A stretch of 64,000 nucleotides of DNA from Bacillota bacterium (GTDB lineage Bacteria; Bacillota; Clostridia; Christensenellales; JAEXRW01). Location: the NCBI GenBank assembly GCA_023454175.1, contig JAEXRW010000041.1:1-64000 (forward strand), written 5' to 3'. The position numbers were made by a program, and so were the translations under genes. Shown piece by piece: positions 32,870 through 40,738 of this stretch. The notes beneath the pieces were generated by a model. The model saw only the letters and a list, made by a program, of their open reading frames with translations. It did no database searches and had not been told where the DNA came from. Every line of letters starts with the position of its first letter. Within the stretch, counting starts at the first letter, position 1.

Positions 32870-33536
32870 ATTTGTATCCCACCCCTCGCGAAGTCACGAT
32901 GAACTTCCTGTATTCGCCCATGCTGTTGCGCAGCATCTTGATATGCGTATCCACTGTCCGGTCGTCCCCGTAGTAATCGTAGCCCCACACTTCACTGAGC
33001 AGTTTCTCCCGTGAAAAGACGATGTTGGGGTGTTTCGCCAGGAAAAAGAGCAGGTCGCATTCCTTCATCGTCATCTCCGCCTTTTTCCCCGCCACATAAA
33101 CGTTTCTCCCCGGGAAATCGATCGTCAGCCCTTCAAGTGTCACGGAATCAGAACCCGCTTCTTCCGCATCACCTTTTTTGTTCCGCGTTATGATCACGTT
33201 CAGCCGCGCCATGAGTTCCTTCGGGGAAAAGGGTTTCACCACATAGTCGTCGATTCCCAGCTCGAAACCGAAGAGCTTGTCATACTCCTCGCCCCGTGCA
33301 GACAGCATCAATACCGGTATCTTCTTGCTTTTTCGTATCTCTTTGCACGTGGAAAAGCCGTCCAGCCGCGGCATCATGATATCCATCACGATGGCGTCGA
33401 AGTCCTGCGTTTTGCACACCTGCACGGCTTCCATGCCGTCACAGGCTTCCGTTACATCGTAGCCTTCAAACTCCGCGTATTCGCGTATCACTTCGCGGAT
33501 CTTCTCTTCATCATCCACGACCAATATTCGAAACAT
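32853..33536 (-). CDS. OmpR/PhoB-family response regulator
   Basis: 227 aa. The receiver domain has VVDDEEKIREVI, the phospho-acceptor Asp52 in VMDIMMPRLDG and Lys in VVKPFSPKEL. The C-terminal winged helix includes KECDLLFFLAKHPNIVFSRE, KLLSEVWGYDYYGDDRTVDT and TSRGVGYKFE. It is partner of the overlapping kinase gene. AAGGGG precedes the ATG. The receiver-HTH linker is short and acidic (KKGDAEEAGSD). Confidence 0.95.
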   Translation of the reverse strand: MFRILVVDDEEKIREVIREYAEFEGYDVTEACDGMEAVQVCKTQDFDAIVMDIMMPRLDGFSTCKEIRKSKKIPVLMLSARGEEYDKLFGFELGIDDYVVKPFSPKELMARLNVIITRNKKGDAEEAGSDSVTLEGLTIDFPGRNVYVAGKKAEMTMKECDLLFFLAKHPNIVFSREKLLSEVWGYDYYGDDRTVDTHIKMLRNSMGEYRKFIVTSRGVGYKFETAS

Positions 33537-33914
33537 TCCGACTGCCCCTTTTCGATACCTGAAATATATGAGTCAATCTATCCTGGCTCTCTCGGCGCGC
33601 GCACGCGTTTTGAGGGAGCTGCCCGCCCGTGCGACCCTACGGATCGCTTTGCGGCTTGAAGGAGGGAGATCCATTACGGTAATTAGGTTCTTTTACTGGT
33701 GCCTTAACGCTCGCTGAAAACAATTATAGGCTGCTTATGTGATAAACAGGTGAAAGTTTAAAAATAATTAATGAAATTATTGATGGATATGCTGGTTGGA
33801 CTAGGATAAAAGGTGATCAATAGGCATAAGGCGTCAGCGCGATACAGGCTTTGCCCTGGGCCTTGATCCGTCTTCGCTGTCCTAGATGATCTCGTTTATT
33901 AGCCAGGCAGCTGC
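33537..33914. other. Intergenic region with a structured stretch
   Basis: No gene is seen. A GGGAGCTG...GGAGGGAG palindromic repeat lies at 33611-33668. At 33801-33885 nested inverted pieces (CTAGGA/TCCTAG, GATCAA/TTGATC) suggest a folded element of about 85 nt of unknown role. Confidence 0.35.
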
Positions 33915-34334
33915 CTATGCTTGAATGCTGGCTGCTTTCTCTGCAAAATCCGCAGCCTCTTTCATATCCTTGCTGTCGGGGTGTTTGATGGATACGAACA
34001 AAATGCTGCCCTTGCAGATAAATTCGCCGGTCACTTTGATCCCTTTATCCTCAAGTATTTTGCGCACCGTTGCCTGCCCCTGCCGGCCCGAGCCGCAGCT
34101 GGTTATGAGCGCTGCTCGTCTGTTCATGGAAGCATCCAGTTCCTGAATGAATTGGATAAGCTCGGGCATGCTCTCCCCGCCGTATATCCCGCCCACTATG
34201 ATGAGCAGGTCGCAGCTTTTCGGCGCGGGGTGCAGCGAGATGTTTTCGGGTTTTGCTTTCAGCCTTTCCCCCACCGCTTCGGCGAGTTTCTGCGAGTGCT
34301 TTGTTTTGGTTGCGTATACGATTCTTACGTCCAT
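33915..34334 (-). CDS. Flavodoxin-like protein
   Basis: 139 aa. The FMN phosphate loop is IVYATKTKHSQKLAEAVGERL and the later loops are IVGGIYGGESMPEL and LITSCGSGRQGQ. A small FMN electron carrier or flavodoxin-fold protein is likely. It starts 68 bases after the CDP-alcohol phosphotransferase gene, behind GGAGGG, and probably ends the TetR-led operon. The partner is unknown. Confidence 0.75.
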   Translation of the reverse strand: MDVRIVYATKTKHSQKLAEAVGERLKAKPENISLHPAPKSCDLLIIVGGIYGGESMPELIQFIQELDASMNRRAALITSCGSGRQGQATVRKILEDKGIKVTGEFICKGSILFVSIKHPDSKDMKEAADFAEKAASIQA

Positions 34335-34401
34335 TTAAAGTCCCTCCCAATATTGAAATCAAAGTATTAACCACGGTCCCTTTTCGGCTGCCCGGTCATT
34401 T

Positions 34402-34974
34402 TTAAGCTCCTTGCATCCTTTGGCTGTGATATGCGTTCATGCTCCTTATACAGCGGGCTATCCTCCAGCCTGAAGAAGCGGCGGCCAGGGCGCAGGCCGG
34501 TATCAAAATGAAATAAGTGACGTAAGCCATATGCCCTGGCTGTGCTGCGGCCAGGCAGAATACGCCGGGGGATAGGAATATCAGCGCGGCCGAACATCTT
34601 CCGGGGGCATCAAAGACCCAGGTGTTTTCCCTCCCTCCGCCTCTTTTCAATATCGCTGACGTTGCAGCAAATTCGATGAACTTGAAGGCCGCCGCCATGG
34701 TGAACCAAAAAGGAGCCAGCCCCAGCGTATTCAAAACGAGCAGCGACGAGAGGATGTACAGGACGTCTGCATATACGTCCATAGAGGCGCCCAGGCGCGT
34801 ACACGCTCTAAGGATCCTCGCTGCATAGCCGTCAAGCAGATCGCTCAGGCATATGGCTGTAAATACCGCGATCGCTTCTGTGTATGCACTCTGCGTGATG
34901 AAATAGAGCAGCAGGGGTGTGAGTGCCGCGCGGGAAAACGTGATGGAGCATGGTATCAGGGTAGCCGCGCTCAT
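34402..34974 (-). CDS. CDP-alcohol phosphatidyltransferase family membrane protein
   Basis: 190 aa with about five hydrophobic segments. The family signature reads SDLLDGYAARILRACTRLGA followed by SMDVYADVLY, which fits DxxDGxxAR(x)8GxxxDxxxD with all aspartates present. Such enzymes move a phosphatidyl group from a CDP-lipid to an alcohol (for example PgsA). The alcohol is unknown, and its place in a TetR/flavodoxin operon is unusual. It overlaps the preceding flavodoxin gene by 4 bases. Confidence 0.85.
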   Translation of the reverse strand: MSAATLIPCSITFSRAALTPLLLYFITQSAYTEAIAVFTAICLSDLLDGYAARILRACTRLGASMDVYADVLYILSSLLVLNTLGLAPFWFTMAAAFKFIEFAATSAILKRGGGRENTWVFDAPGRCSAALIFLSPGVFCLAAAQPGHMAYVTYFILIPACALAAASSGWRIARCIRSMNAYHSQRMQGA

Positions 34975-35549
34975 TTATCCTGCCTCGCCGCTTCCACGCC
35001 CGTTTGATAAGCGGCTGCTTTGTTCTTTTCGCCCTCGGTGAATGGATACTTCACCATGGAGTACGGTTTGGTGCCATGCAGCAGGGCTGCTGTTTTTTCA
35101 AGCTCAGGCATGATGTCCGTTCCGCCCGATGTGGAAAAAAGGATCACCCTTTTCCCCGTGAAATCGTCGATCCGCCGGATATACTCGCTTAGCGGTTCGG
35201 CCACCGACCCCCCGTAGTTTGGCGACCCGAAAACGATAATGCCATATTTCGAAATGTCCGTGGATAAATGCTTCCCGGGGTTGGTGATCGTCACTTCATA
35301 TCCGGAATCGTTCAGCCCCCTGGCGATGGAATAGGCCACGTCATGGGATGCCTCCGTGAGCGAAGGCTGGTACACGACTAAAGCCTTTTCGGTCTGGGCC
35401 GATGTGCTTTTCAGTACCTCCGTTCTGTCCCCGTATTCATGTTTCATCACGGCCATTCCCCCGCCCACCATCGCAGCGATGAGTATCACCAGCGAGGCGA
35501 TGGTAATTAGTGTGATTTTCAGCGCCCTTCCTTTTTTATGGGTTTTCAT
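34971..35549 (-). CDS. Membrane-anchored flavodoxin-domain protein
   Basis: 192 aa. An N-terminal membrane helix at about 9-33 (KITLITIASLVILIAAMVGG) is followed by a flavodoxin fold: LVVYQPSLTEASHDVAYSIARGL, IIVFGSPNYGGSVAEPLSEYI and VILFSTSGGTDIMPELEK. The phosphate loop is less Thr/Ser-rich than in true flavodoxins. The start lies inside the end of the tetR gene (14-base overlap), with AAAGGGG upstream. The facing of the domain relative to the membrane is uncertain. Confidence 0.75.
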   Translation of the reverse strand: MKTHKKGRALKITLITIASLVILIAAMVGGGMAVMKHEYGDRTEVLKSTSAQTEKALVVYQPSLTEASHDVAYSIARGLNDSGYEVTITNPGKHLSTDISKYGIIVFGSPNYGGSVAEPLSEYIRRIDDFTGKRVILFSTSGGTDIMPELEKTAALLHGTKPYSMVKYPFTEGEKNKAAAYQTGVEAARQDK

Positions 35550-36153
35550 TGTTTTTATCCCCTTTCAATAGCAGGTCGATCATTTCGTCCATATCATGGT
35601 AGACATCTTCCTTTGTGAGGCCGTTGTTGGAAAGGCAAAGCGTGATCATGCCGTAAACTGCGTACAGGATCGTCCTTGCGATGGCTGGTATGTCTGAGTG
35701 CTTGATGGTTCCTTTTTCGGTAAACGGCAGGAAGTCATCCCGGTACGCTTTTTCTATTTCGAGGGATCTCATCGCCGTTATATTGCGTTCATCCATTTTG
35801 TACAAATAGAAAAATCCGAAGATATTGGGATTGTCCATGAAATAATCGATGGGGAATCTGGCTTTTGCTTTGATGCGCTGTAAAGGATCGGCTGCCTGGA
35901 TCGTCTTTTCTTTTTCGATGCTTTCATTGACCATATCCCGTATCATGTCCAGCTTGGTATTCAGGAGAAGATCATCCATGTCGCTGAAATAATGGTAGAA
36001 GGAAGTATACGAATACCCTGTCATCTCGGCGATTCTCCGCGCCGTCACATGGGATACGCCGTCGCTTTTGATGATAGATTTTGACGCATTGATAAAGATT
36101 AATTTTGCATAATCTTTCCGGCTGTTTTTGGCGTCTGCTTTTACATCATTCAT
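35536..36153 (-). CDS. TetR-family repressor
   Basis: 205 aa. The N-terminal helix-turn-helix includes GVSHVTARRIAEMTGYSYTS and FYHYFSDMDDLL. The C-terminal ligand domain is of the TetR_C_7 or similar type. First gene of an overlapping operon with a flavodoxin, a CDP-alcohol phosphotransferase and probably a second flavodoxin. An 11-bp perfect palindrome between promoter and gene indicates autorepression. Confidence 0.92.
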   Translation of the reverse strand: MNDVKADAKNSRKDYAKLIFINASKSIIKSDGVSHVTARRIAEMTGYSYTSFYHYFSDMDDLLLNTKLDMIRDMVNESIEKEKTIQAADPLQRIKAKARFPIDYFMDNPNIFGFFYLYKMDERNITAMRSLEIEKAYRDDFLPFTEKGTIKHSDIPAIARTILYAVYGMITLCLSNNGLTKEDVYHDMDEMIDLLLKGDKNNENP

Positions 36154-36174
36154 GAATGACGCCCCCAGACAAAT

Positions 36175-36233
36175 AACTTAGTTAATATATTTTAACTAAG
36201 TTAAATATTACAGTATTGTTTGGCATATGTCAA
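36175..36233 (-). promoter_or_regulatory. tetR promoter and palindromic operator
   Basis: Minus-strand TTGACA (36228-36233), a 17-nt spacer and TAATAT (36205-36210). Three bases on, AACTTAGTTAA and TTAACTAAGTT (36175-36202) form a perfect 11-bp inverted repeat with a 6-bp centre covering the transcription start. Confidence 0.85.
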
Positions 36234-36407
36234 GCGGCCTTTTGGATAGTATCTGAAACCAGGCTGATTATTGTGTGCTCGTTGAATGCGGATGCGTTGA
36301 TCCTCGGTTTACGGGATGGGGCAATGGGTGGATATTTGCTAAGATTTTATTCTCTGCAGGTATCAGGGGGACTTTTGTCTATTCAGAAATTGGATGGGTG
36401 GCTGTAT

Positions 36408-37238
36408 TCAAATGCGTTCAAAGTCCTTGCTGATCTTTTCAGCCACCCGCACCCGTTTTTCCAGCGTCCTGTCAAACATCTCGTCAAACACGGCAGGCAG
36501 GTGCTCCCGTATGACCTTCACGCCTTCTTCCGTGATGCCCCCTTTGGTGGCTACCCTCGTAACGACCTCTTCGAACCCCATCTTTTTCTCCAGCATCAGG
36601 ATCAATGTGCCCTGCAGGGTCTGCAGCGTGATCTCTTCGATCTCCTCACGGGTGATGCTGTCGGAATGCCTTTGTGCGGCCGCGCAGTATTCACGGAAAA
36701 GCGCCGCGAAAAAGCCCGGCGCGCAGCTCGTCAGTTCGGTGGTCAGCGCATAGTCCTCTTCCGCTATCGGTTTGACTTTCCCGATCTTCTGCAGCATCCC
36801 GTCGATGAGGGCCGCATCCTCTGCAGTGACCAGGCTGTTGTGGCATACCAGCGTGATGCCTTCCTTCACCTCGGTCAAAAGTGTCGGCATCACCTTGGAT
36901 ATCTTGCAGGATAGGATCGATTCGATATTTGCGATGCTTACCGTTCCCGCGATTGAGATAATGTGTTTTTGTCCGGTAATGTATGGCTTCATCTGCAAAA
37001 GCACTTCCCTGAAATCCGCAGGTTTCACGCAGATGAAGATAACATCACAACTGACGGTCAATTCCGCGATGCTTTCCGTGGTGATGATACCGGGAAGGCT
37101 CTTTTTGACTTCCTCCAGCCTGGCGGCATCTTTCCGTGTGATGGTCACCTGTTCCGGGCGCAGCGCCCCCGTTTCGATGGATTTCTCAGCAAGCATCTTC
37201 CCCATGCTGCCAAACCCGATGAACCCGAAGTTCTTCAT
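36408..37238 (-). CDS. Pyrroline-5-carboxylate reductase family protein
   Basis: 276 aa. The dinucleotide motif NFGFIGFGSMGKMLAEK, IFICVKPADF and HIISIAGTVSIANIE are followed by KVMPTLLTEVKEGIT, the equivalent of the ProC MPN motif with Thr instead of Asn. ProC reduces pyrroline-5-carboxylate to proline. The C-terminal dimer region is less like ProC (LTSCAPGFFAALFREY), so a ProC paralogue such as ComER-like is possible. GGGG precedes the ATG. Confidence 0.78.
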   Translation of the reverse strand: MKNFGFIGFGSMGKMLAEKSIETGALRPEQVTITRKDAARLEEVKKSLPGIITTESIAELTVSCDVIFICVKPADFREVLLQMKPYITGQKHIISIAGTVSIANIESILSCKISKVMPTLLTEVKEGITLVCHNSLVTAEDAALIDGMLQKIGKVKPIAEEDYALTTELTSCAPGFFAALFREYCAAAQRHSDSITREEIEEITLQTLQGTLILMLEKKMGFEEVVTRVATKGGITEEGVKVIREHLPAVFDEMFDRTLEKRVRVAEKISKDFERI

Positions 37239-37280
37239 ACGCTTTCCCCTTCATTAGTTATTGCATAACCCTTCCGGCTA

Positions 37281-37712
37281 TTAATTTGCTCCCATGCCCA
37301 TCAGCAGGACTTTTCCATCCTTCTGCTGTAAATAGATCATAACTTCGCCTTTGCTCCTGTCCTCCGATGCTCCGACGATCTCCCAAACACCACTTTTCTT
37401 ATAATAGGTGACTTGGATTTCGTTGTACGTTTGCAGCGCTTTCTCTCCCAAATGGCTGAGAATATATGCTCGTGCCACTTTGACGGCAGTTTTGTCGTCC
37501 GGTATCATGTTCCCGGTGATACCACCTTCCAACGGACCTTCAGTCCCGTCAACATCCTCAGCGCGGGTGAACGCTGGTGTCAATGGTGTCGGGCTTGTGG
37601 GTAGCGTGCTTCGGGCGGTTTCGCTGGTAATTCCCGAGCAGGAGCATAGTATGAACGTAATGAGAATACAAAAAGCTGTGAATACTAGATTCGGTTGCTT
37701 CTTCTTATTCAT
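37281..37712 (-). CDS. Small lipoprotein
   Basis: 143 aa. The signal peptide ends in FILCSC, followed by a Ser/Thr/Pro-rich linker. The C-terminal fold holds DDKTAVKVARAYILSHLGEK, YNEIQVTYYKKSGVWEIVG and EVMIYLQQKDGKVL, a helix-then-sheet pattern like NTF2-fold immunity or PepSY-like small domains. The function is unknown. GGGGG lies 5-9 nt before the ATG. The codon usage looks more AT-rich than its neighbours. Confidence 0.65.
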   Translation of the reverse strand: MNKKKQPNLVFTAFCILITFILCSCSGITSETARSTLPTSPTPLTPAFTRAEDVDGTEGPLEGGITGNMIPDDKTAVKVARAYILSHLGEKALQTYNEIQVTYYKKSGVWEIVGASEDRSKGEVMIYLQQKDGKVLLMGMGAN

Positions 37713-37784
37713 TACTTACCCCCGTAGAATGGTTGGATTTGTATAATTGATTATAGCATAATCTGTATATAGTGTTTGATGATT

Positions 37785-38945
37785 TTACAATGGTGCCGGG
37801 TCGATCGTATAAGGAAACGAATCCTCGTACACTTCTCTTCCCTTGTAATCCTGGATATACACGCGGATGATGTATTGGCCATGCTGTTCCGGCTGCCAGG
37901 TATACTGGTTGGAGGGTTTGTAGAGTGTTTTGACCACCGGCTTGTCGTACCCGTTCAGGTATATCACCCATTTGTAGTACTTCGCCCCGGTGGCCAGGGC
38001 TGTGATTCCGATTTCTGCGTTCTGCTGCTGGGGCGGCGGCCTGTCAAAAAGGATCTGGTCGACTCTGGGCACGTCAAAGACGGTGAATGGCACGGTATTT
38101 CCCTCGGTACTCCATTCGATGAAGTGGGTATTGACCGATCGGATCGTTGCCGTGTAATTGCCCGGAGGCAGCTCGACGGAATACCTTGGATCGGATAGCT
38201 GGGTTTTCTTCACCGGTTCTCCCCCGCTTTCGATCATAATCTCGTAATTCGTGGTATTCGGGGTGGCCTTCCAGGTGAATACGGCCTTGTCCGGTACCGC
38301 GTATGCCGGGCGGGATGCTTTTAGCGTGGCGGCGCCCGGTCTGGGCGGCATACCGGTCTCCCTCCAGCAGTAGCCGCCATCCTTCAGTATTTCTGTATTG
38401 GATTGGATGAAGAAAACGTCCTGGCAGTACAGGTCCCCTCTGGCGTCCCATCCCGCTTTCCCTACCCTGCCCCGCATGCATTCGATGTGGATATGGTTGC
38501 CGTATTGCTGTGACCCTTTCGGGCCCTTGCCGCCTTCCTGGTAAAAGATCTCGCCTTGCCGGATGGATTGCCCCACCCGCAGGTCCGATACGTCGCTGTC
38601 ATGCAGGAACATCACGGTCAGGTGATCCACCGTGCCGTCTGCATACCGTACCGGCCTGCTGCTTTCCAGCCACACCGCACCGTAATCGGGATCGATATAT
38701 TGGATGGTTCCGTTGAAGGGTGCATACACGTCGTCCCGCCCCTTGTCGGTCCCGGCCAGATCCATAGCGTTCTGTCGGGGGTGGCTGCACATTTCGTTGG
38801 GTCCCTGTGTCACCCGCAGGCAGCGCATGGGGAATAACGCGATTTCGCATCTCGTATCCTGGAACAAGGCGGGGGTCGCTCGGAAAAGCAGCGTCCCCGC
38901 GAGAAATACGGCGATAAGGATTAAGACTATGATGTTCCGTTTCAT
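37785..38945 (-). CDS. Exported M23-like peptidase domain with Ig/Fn3-like C-terminus, possibly inactive
   Basis: 386 aa. An N-terminal membrane anchor is followed by an M23/LytM-like fold at about 50-180: QNAMDLAG, YAPFNGTIQYID and GNHIHIEC (the HxH zinc and catalytic pair). Where active M23 enzymes have His in HxxxD, Gln seems to stand here, so activity is doubtful. Residues 205-385 form two beta-sandwich-like repeats (VFTWKATPNTTNYEIMIE, YKWVIYLNGYDKPVV). It probably acts at the cell wall. It diverges from vanW. Confidence 0.65.
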   Translation of the reverse strand: MKRNIIVLILIAVFLAGTLLFRATPALFQDTRCEIALFPMRCLRVTQGPNEMCSHPRQNAMDLAGTDKGRDDVYAPFNGTIQYIDPDYGAVWLESSRPVRYADGTVDHLTVMFLHDSDVSDLRVGQSIRQGEIFYQEGGKGPKGSQQYGNHIHIECMRGRVGKAGWDARGDLYCQDVFFIQSNTEILKDGGYCWRETGMPPRPGAATLKASRPAYAVPDKAVFTWKATPNTTNYEIMIESGGEPVKKTQLSDPRYSVELPPGNYTATIRSVNTHFIEWSTEGNTVPFTVFDVPRVDQILFDRPPPQQQNAEIGITALATGAKYYKWVIYLNGYDKPVVKTLYKPSNQYTWQPEQHGQYIIRVYIQDYKGREVYEDSFPYTIDPAPL

Positions 38946-39156
38946 TCCTGCAGCGTCCCGTTTATCAGTCGTAGTTATGTATATTCCTGTACGCTGGCGC
39001 TAAGCCTTCTGCCGTGAATAAATTGGCACCATCCGTCTTTGGGTGATGGATGCAGATCAGCGTTCGGGCTGCAGTGGGTCTGGTCATTCTATGTGGATGA
39101 GCCGGTTCATATTTATTCTATGGTTCTCCCGGATCGGGAAACTCCGTTGAGGCGAT

Positions 39157-40047
39157 ATGAAAAAGGGAATTCTGAAAAAAGACTGGTTCCAGATATCTGC
39201 CCTGTTAGCTCTGTTGGCTCTCTTTTGCGCCGTTTACGCCGCCTTGTGGCCGGCACACAGTCACCATGCGTTATCCTTCCATACCGATTCCGGGCCCACC
39301 AGGTGGGTCCCCTGGCAGTACGACGAGGCGTTCAATGCGCAGCGGGAGAAATACGGCGCGGATGTGCTCATGGCGGCCTACCGTACGGTCCTGCCCGATC
39401 CTTTGCCCGGCGAGGAAGAAAATGTACGCATCGCTGCCGCCAGGCTTACTGGCACGGTGGTCATGCCGGGTTCTGTGTTTTCGCAGAATGAGAGGCTCGG
39501 GCCGTATACGCAGGCCAACGGATACAAGCGCGGCCCCACCTATTCCGGGCCGGATCTGGTCATGACGTGCGGCGGCGGTGTATGCAAGATATCCACCACC
39601 CTCTATAATGTCGCCGTTCTCTGCGATCTTCCTGTCTTGGAGCGCCATTGCCACAGCATGCCCGTCCCCTATGTCCCCTACGGCCAGGATGCCACCGTCT
39701 CGTACGGGGCTGCGGATTTTCAATTTGAAAACGACACGCAGTATCCCCTGCTCATTTGGGCGGGGAATGTTGATAATGCGCTGTACATCGGCTTTTACGG
39801 CCATGAGGCCCCGCCCGCTGTGGAGTGGCGCCATGAGATACAAAAGGTAATTAAAACAAGCAATGTCTATCAGGTCAATCCCGGGCTAGCCCCCGGGGAG
39901 ATCCGGCTCATCTCGGCGGGGATCGACGGGGCCGTCGTGAGATCATGGGTCAGGCTCACCTGTCCGGACGGCACGGTGAAAACAAAGCAGTTGGGTATAA
40001 GCGCATACAACCCCCTGCCTTACATCTATGAAAAGGGTGTTGAATGA
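39157..40047 (+). CDS. VanW-like protein
   Basis: 296 aa. An N-terminal membrane segment (ISALLALLALFCAVYAAL) precedes the exported VanW domain: VVMPGSVFSQNERLGPYTQA, KRGPTYSGPDLVMTCGGGVC, KISTTLYNVAVLCDLPVLER and FENDTQYPLLI. VanW occurs in some glycopeptide-resistance clusters and very widely outside them; its biochemical role is unknown. No vanHAX genes are present, so resistance should not be inferred. GAGG is 4 nt before the ATG. Confidence 0.88.
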   Translation: MKKGILKKDWFQISALLALLALFCAVYAALWPAHSHHALSFHTDSGPTRWVPWQYDEAFNAQREKYGADVLMAAYRTVLPDPLPGEEENVRIAAARLTGTVVMPGSVFSQNERLGPYTQANGYKRGPTYSGPDLVMTCGGGVCKISTTLYNVAVLCDLPVLERHCHSMPVPYVPYGQDATVSYGAADFQFENDTQYPLLIWAGNVDNALYIGFYGHEAPPAVEWRHEIQKVIKTSNVYQVNPGLAPGEIRLISAGIDGAVVRSWVRLTCPDGTVKTKQLGISAYNPLPYIYEKGVE

Positions 40048-40684
40048 CCGCATTACAAATTGGGTATTTCCTCGTCCTCACTGCTGCTTTTGAATTCTGC
40101 ACTACGCCTGTTTAATAGGCTTAGTCCTTTAACAGGGCGTTTGTACAGATACCTTTGCTATGACTTTTGTGAAAATGTTTTTGCCCTGAGGGACGGTCAG
40201 CCAGACCTTTACAATCTATGATATTCCACTATCAATTTGAATTACGATGCAAACACTTATAAGCGATGCTCCCCTATAGGGGAGCTGCATAGCGACCCAA
40301 GTGGGTCGCTTTGGGCTGGAGGGGGTAGGTGTGGCATGGTATTGTATGGAAATATCTTTTATGTAAGCAGAAGCGTTAACTGTTGTCGGGTGTTCTCCAA
40401 CGTCGAAGGAGTGAGAAAGGCGTACAAAGTCTGCCAACCCCCTCCATTACTCTCCCTCCCCATGGCATCCAAAAGCCTCCCTTGCCTAAAGGGAGGTGGC
40501 AGCCAAAGCGACCCCAAGCGAACCGCTTGCGGTTCGTTTGGGGTCGCATGCTGCCGGAGGGATTCGTACGTAGCAGGTATGGGTATAATCCGCCTAGTAT
40601 TGAATTGTTGCCCTTGATGATTTTTGATTTCAGCCAATAAATATGAGCTGCACCGGATCCTGTGTTCAACACGGATTTATCAAG
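40048..40684. other. Repeat-rich intergenic region
   Basis: No gene is supported. It holds two palindromic repeats: 40266-40326, with GGGGAGCTG, an AGCGACCC/GGGTCGCT hairpin and GGAGGGGGT; and 40471-40566, with AGGGAGGTGGCAG, nested CGACCCCAAGCGAACC and GGTTCGTTTGGGGTCG stems, and GGAGGGATTC. Both resemble common intergenic repeats of gut Clostridia. Confidence 0.55.
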
Positions 40685-40722
40685 AAAACGGGCACCCCTG
40701 CCTGTAGCGGGATGCCCGTTTT
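40685..40722 (-). terminator. Terminator of the fusion gene
   Basis: AAAACGGGCA and TGCCCGTTTT form a perfect 10-bp stem, 16 bases past the stop codon, followed by CTTG. Confidence 0.75.
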
Positions 40723-40738
40723 GACACTTAATTCTCTC

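Noticed and set aside
39157..40047. Vancomycin-resistance cluster because of VanW
   Set aside because: No vanH, vanA/B-type ligase, vanX or vanRS genes are nearby; VanW-like proteins are common without resistance.
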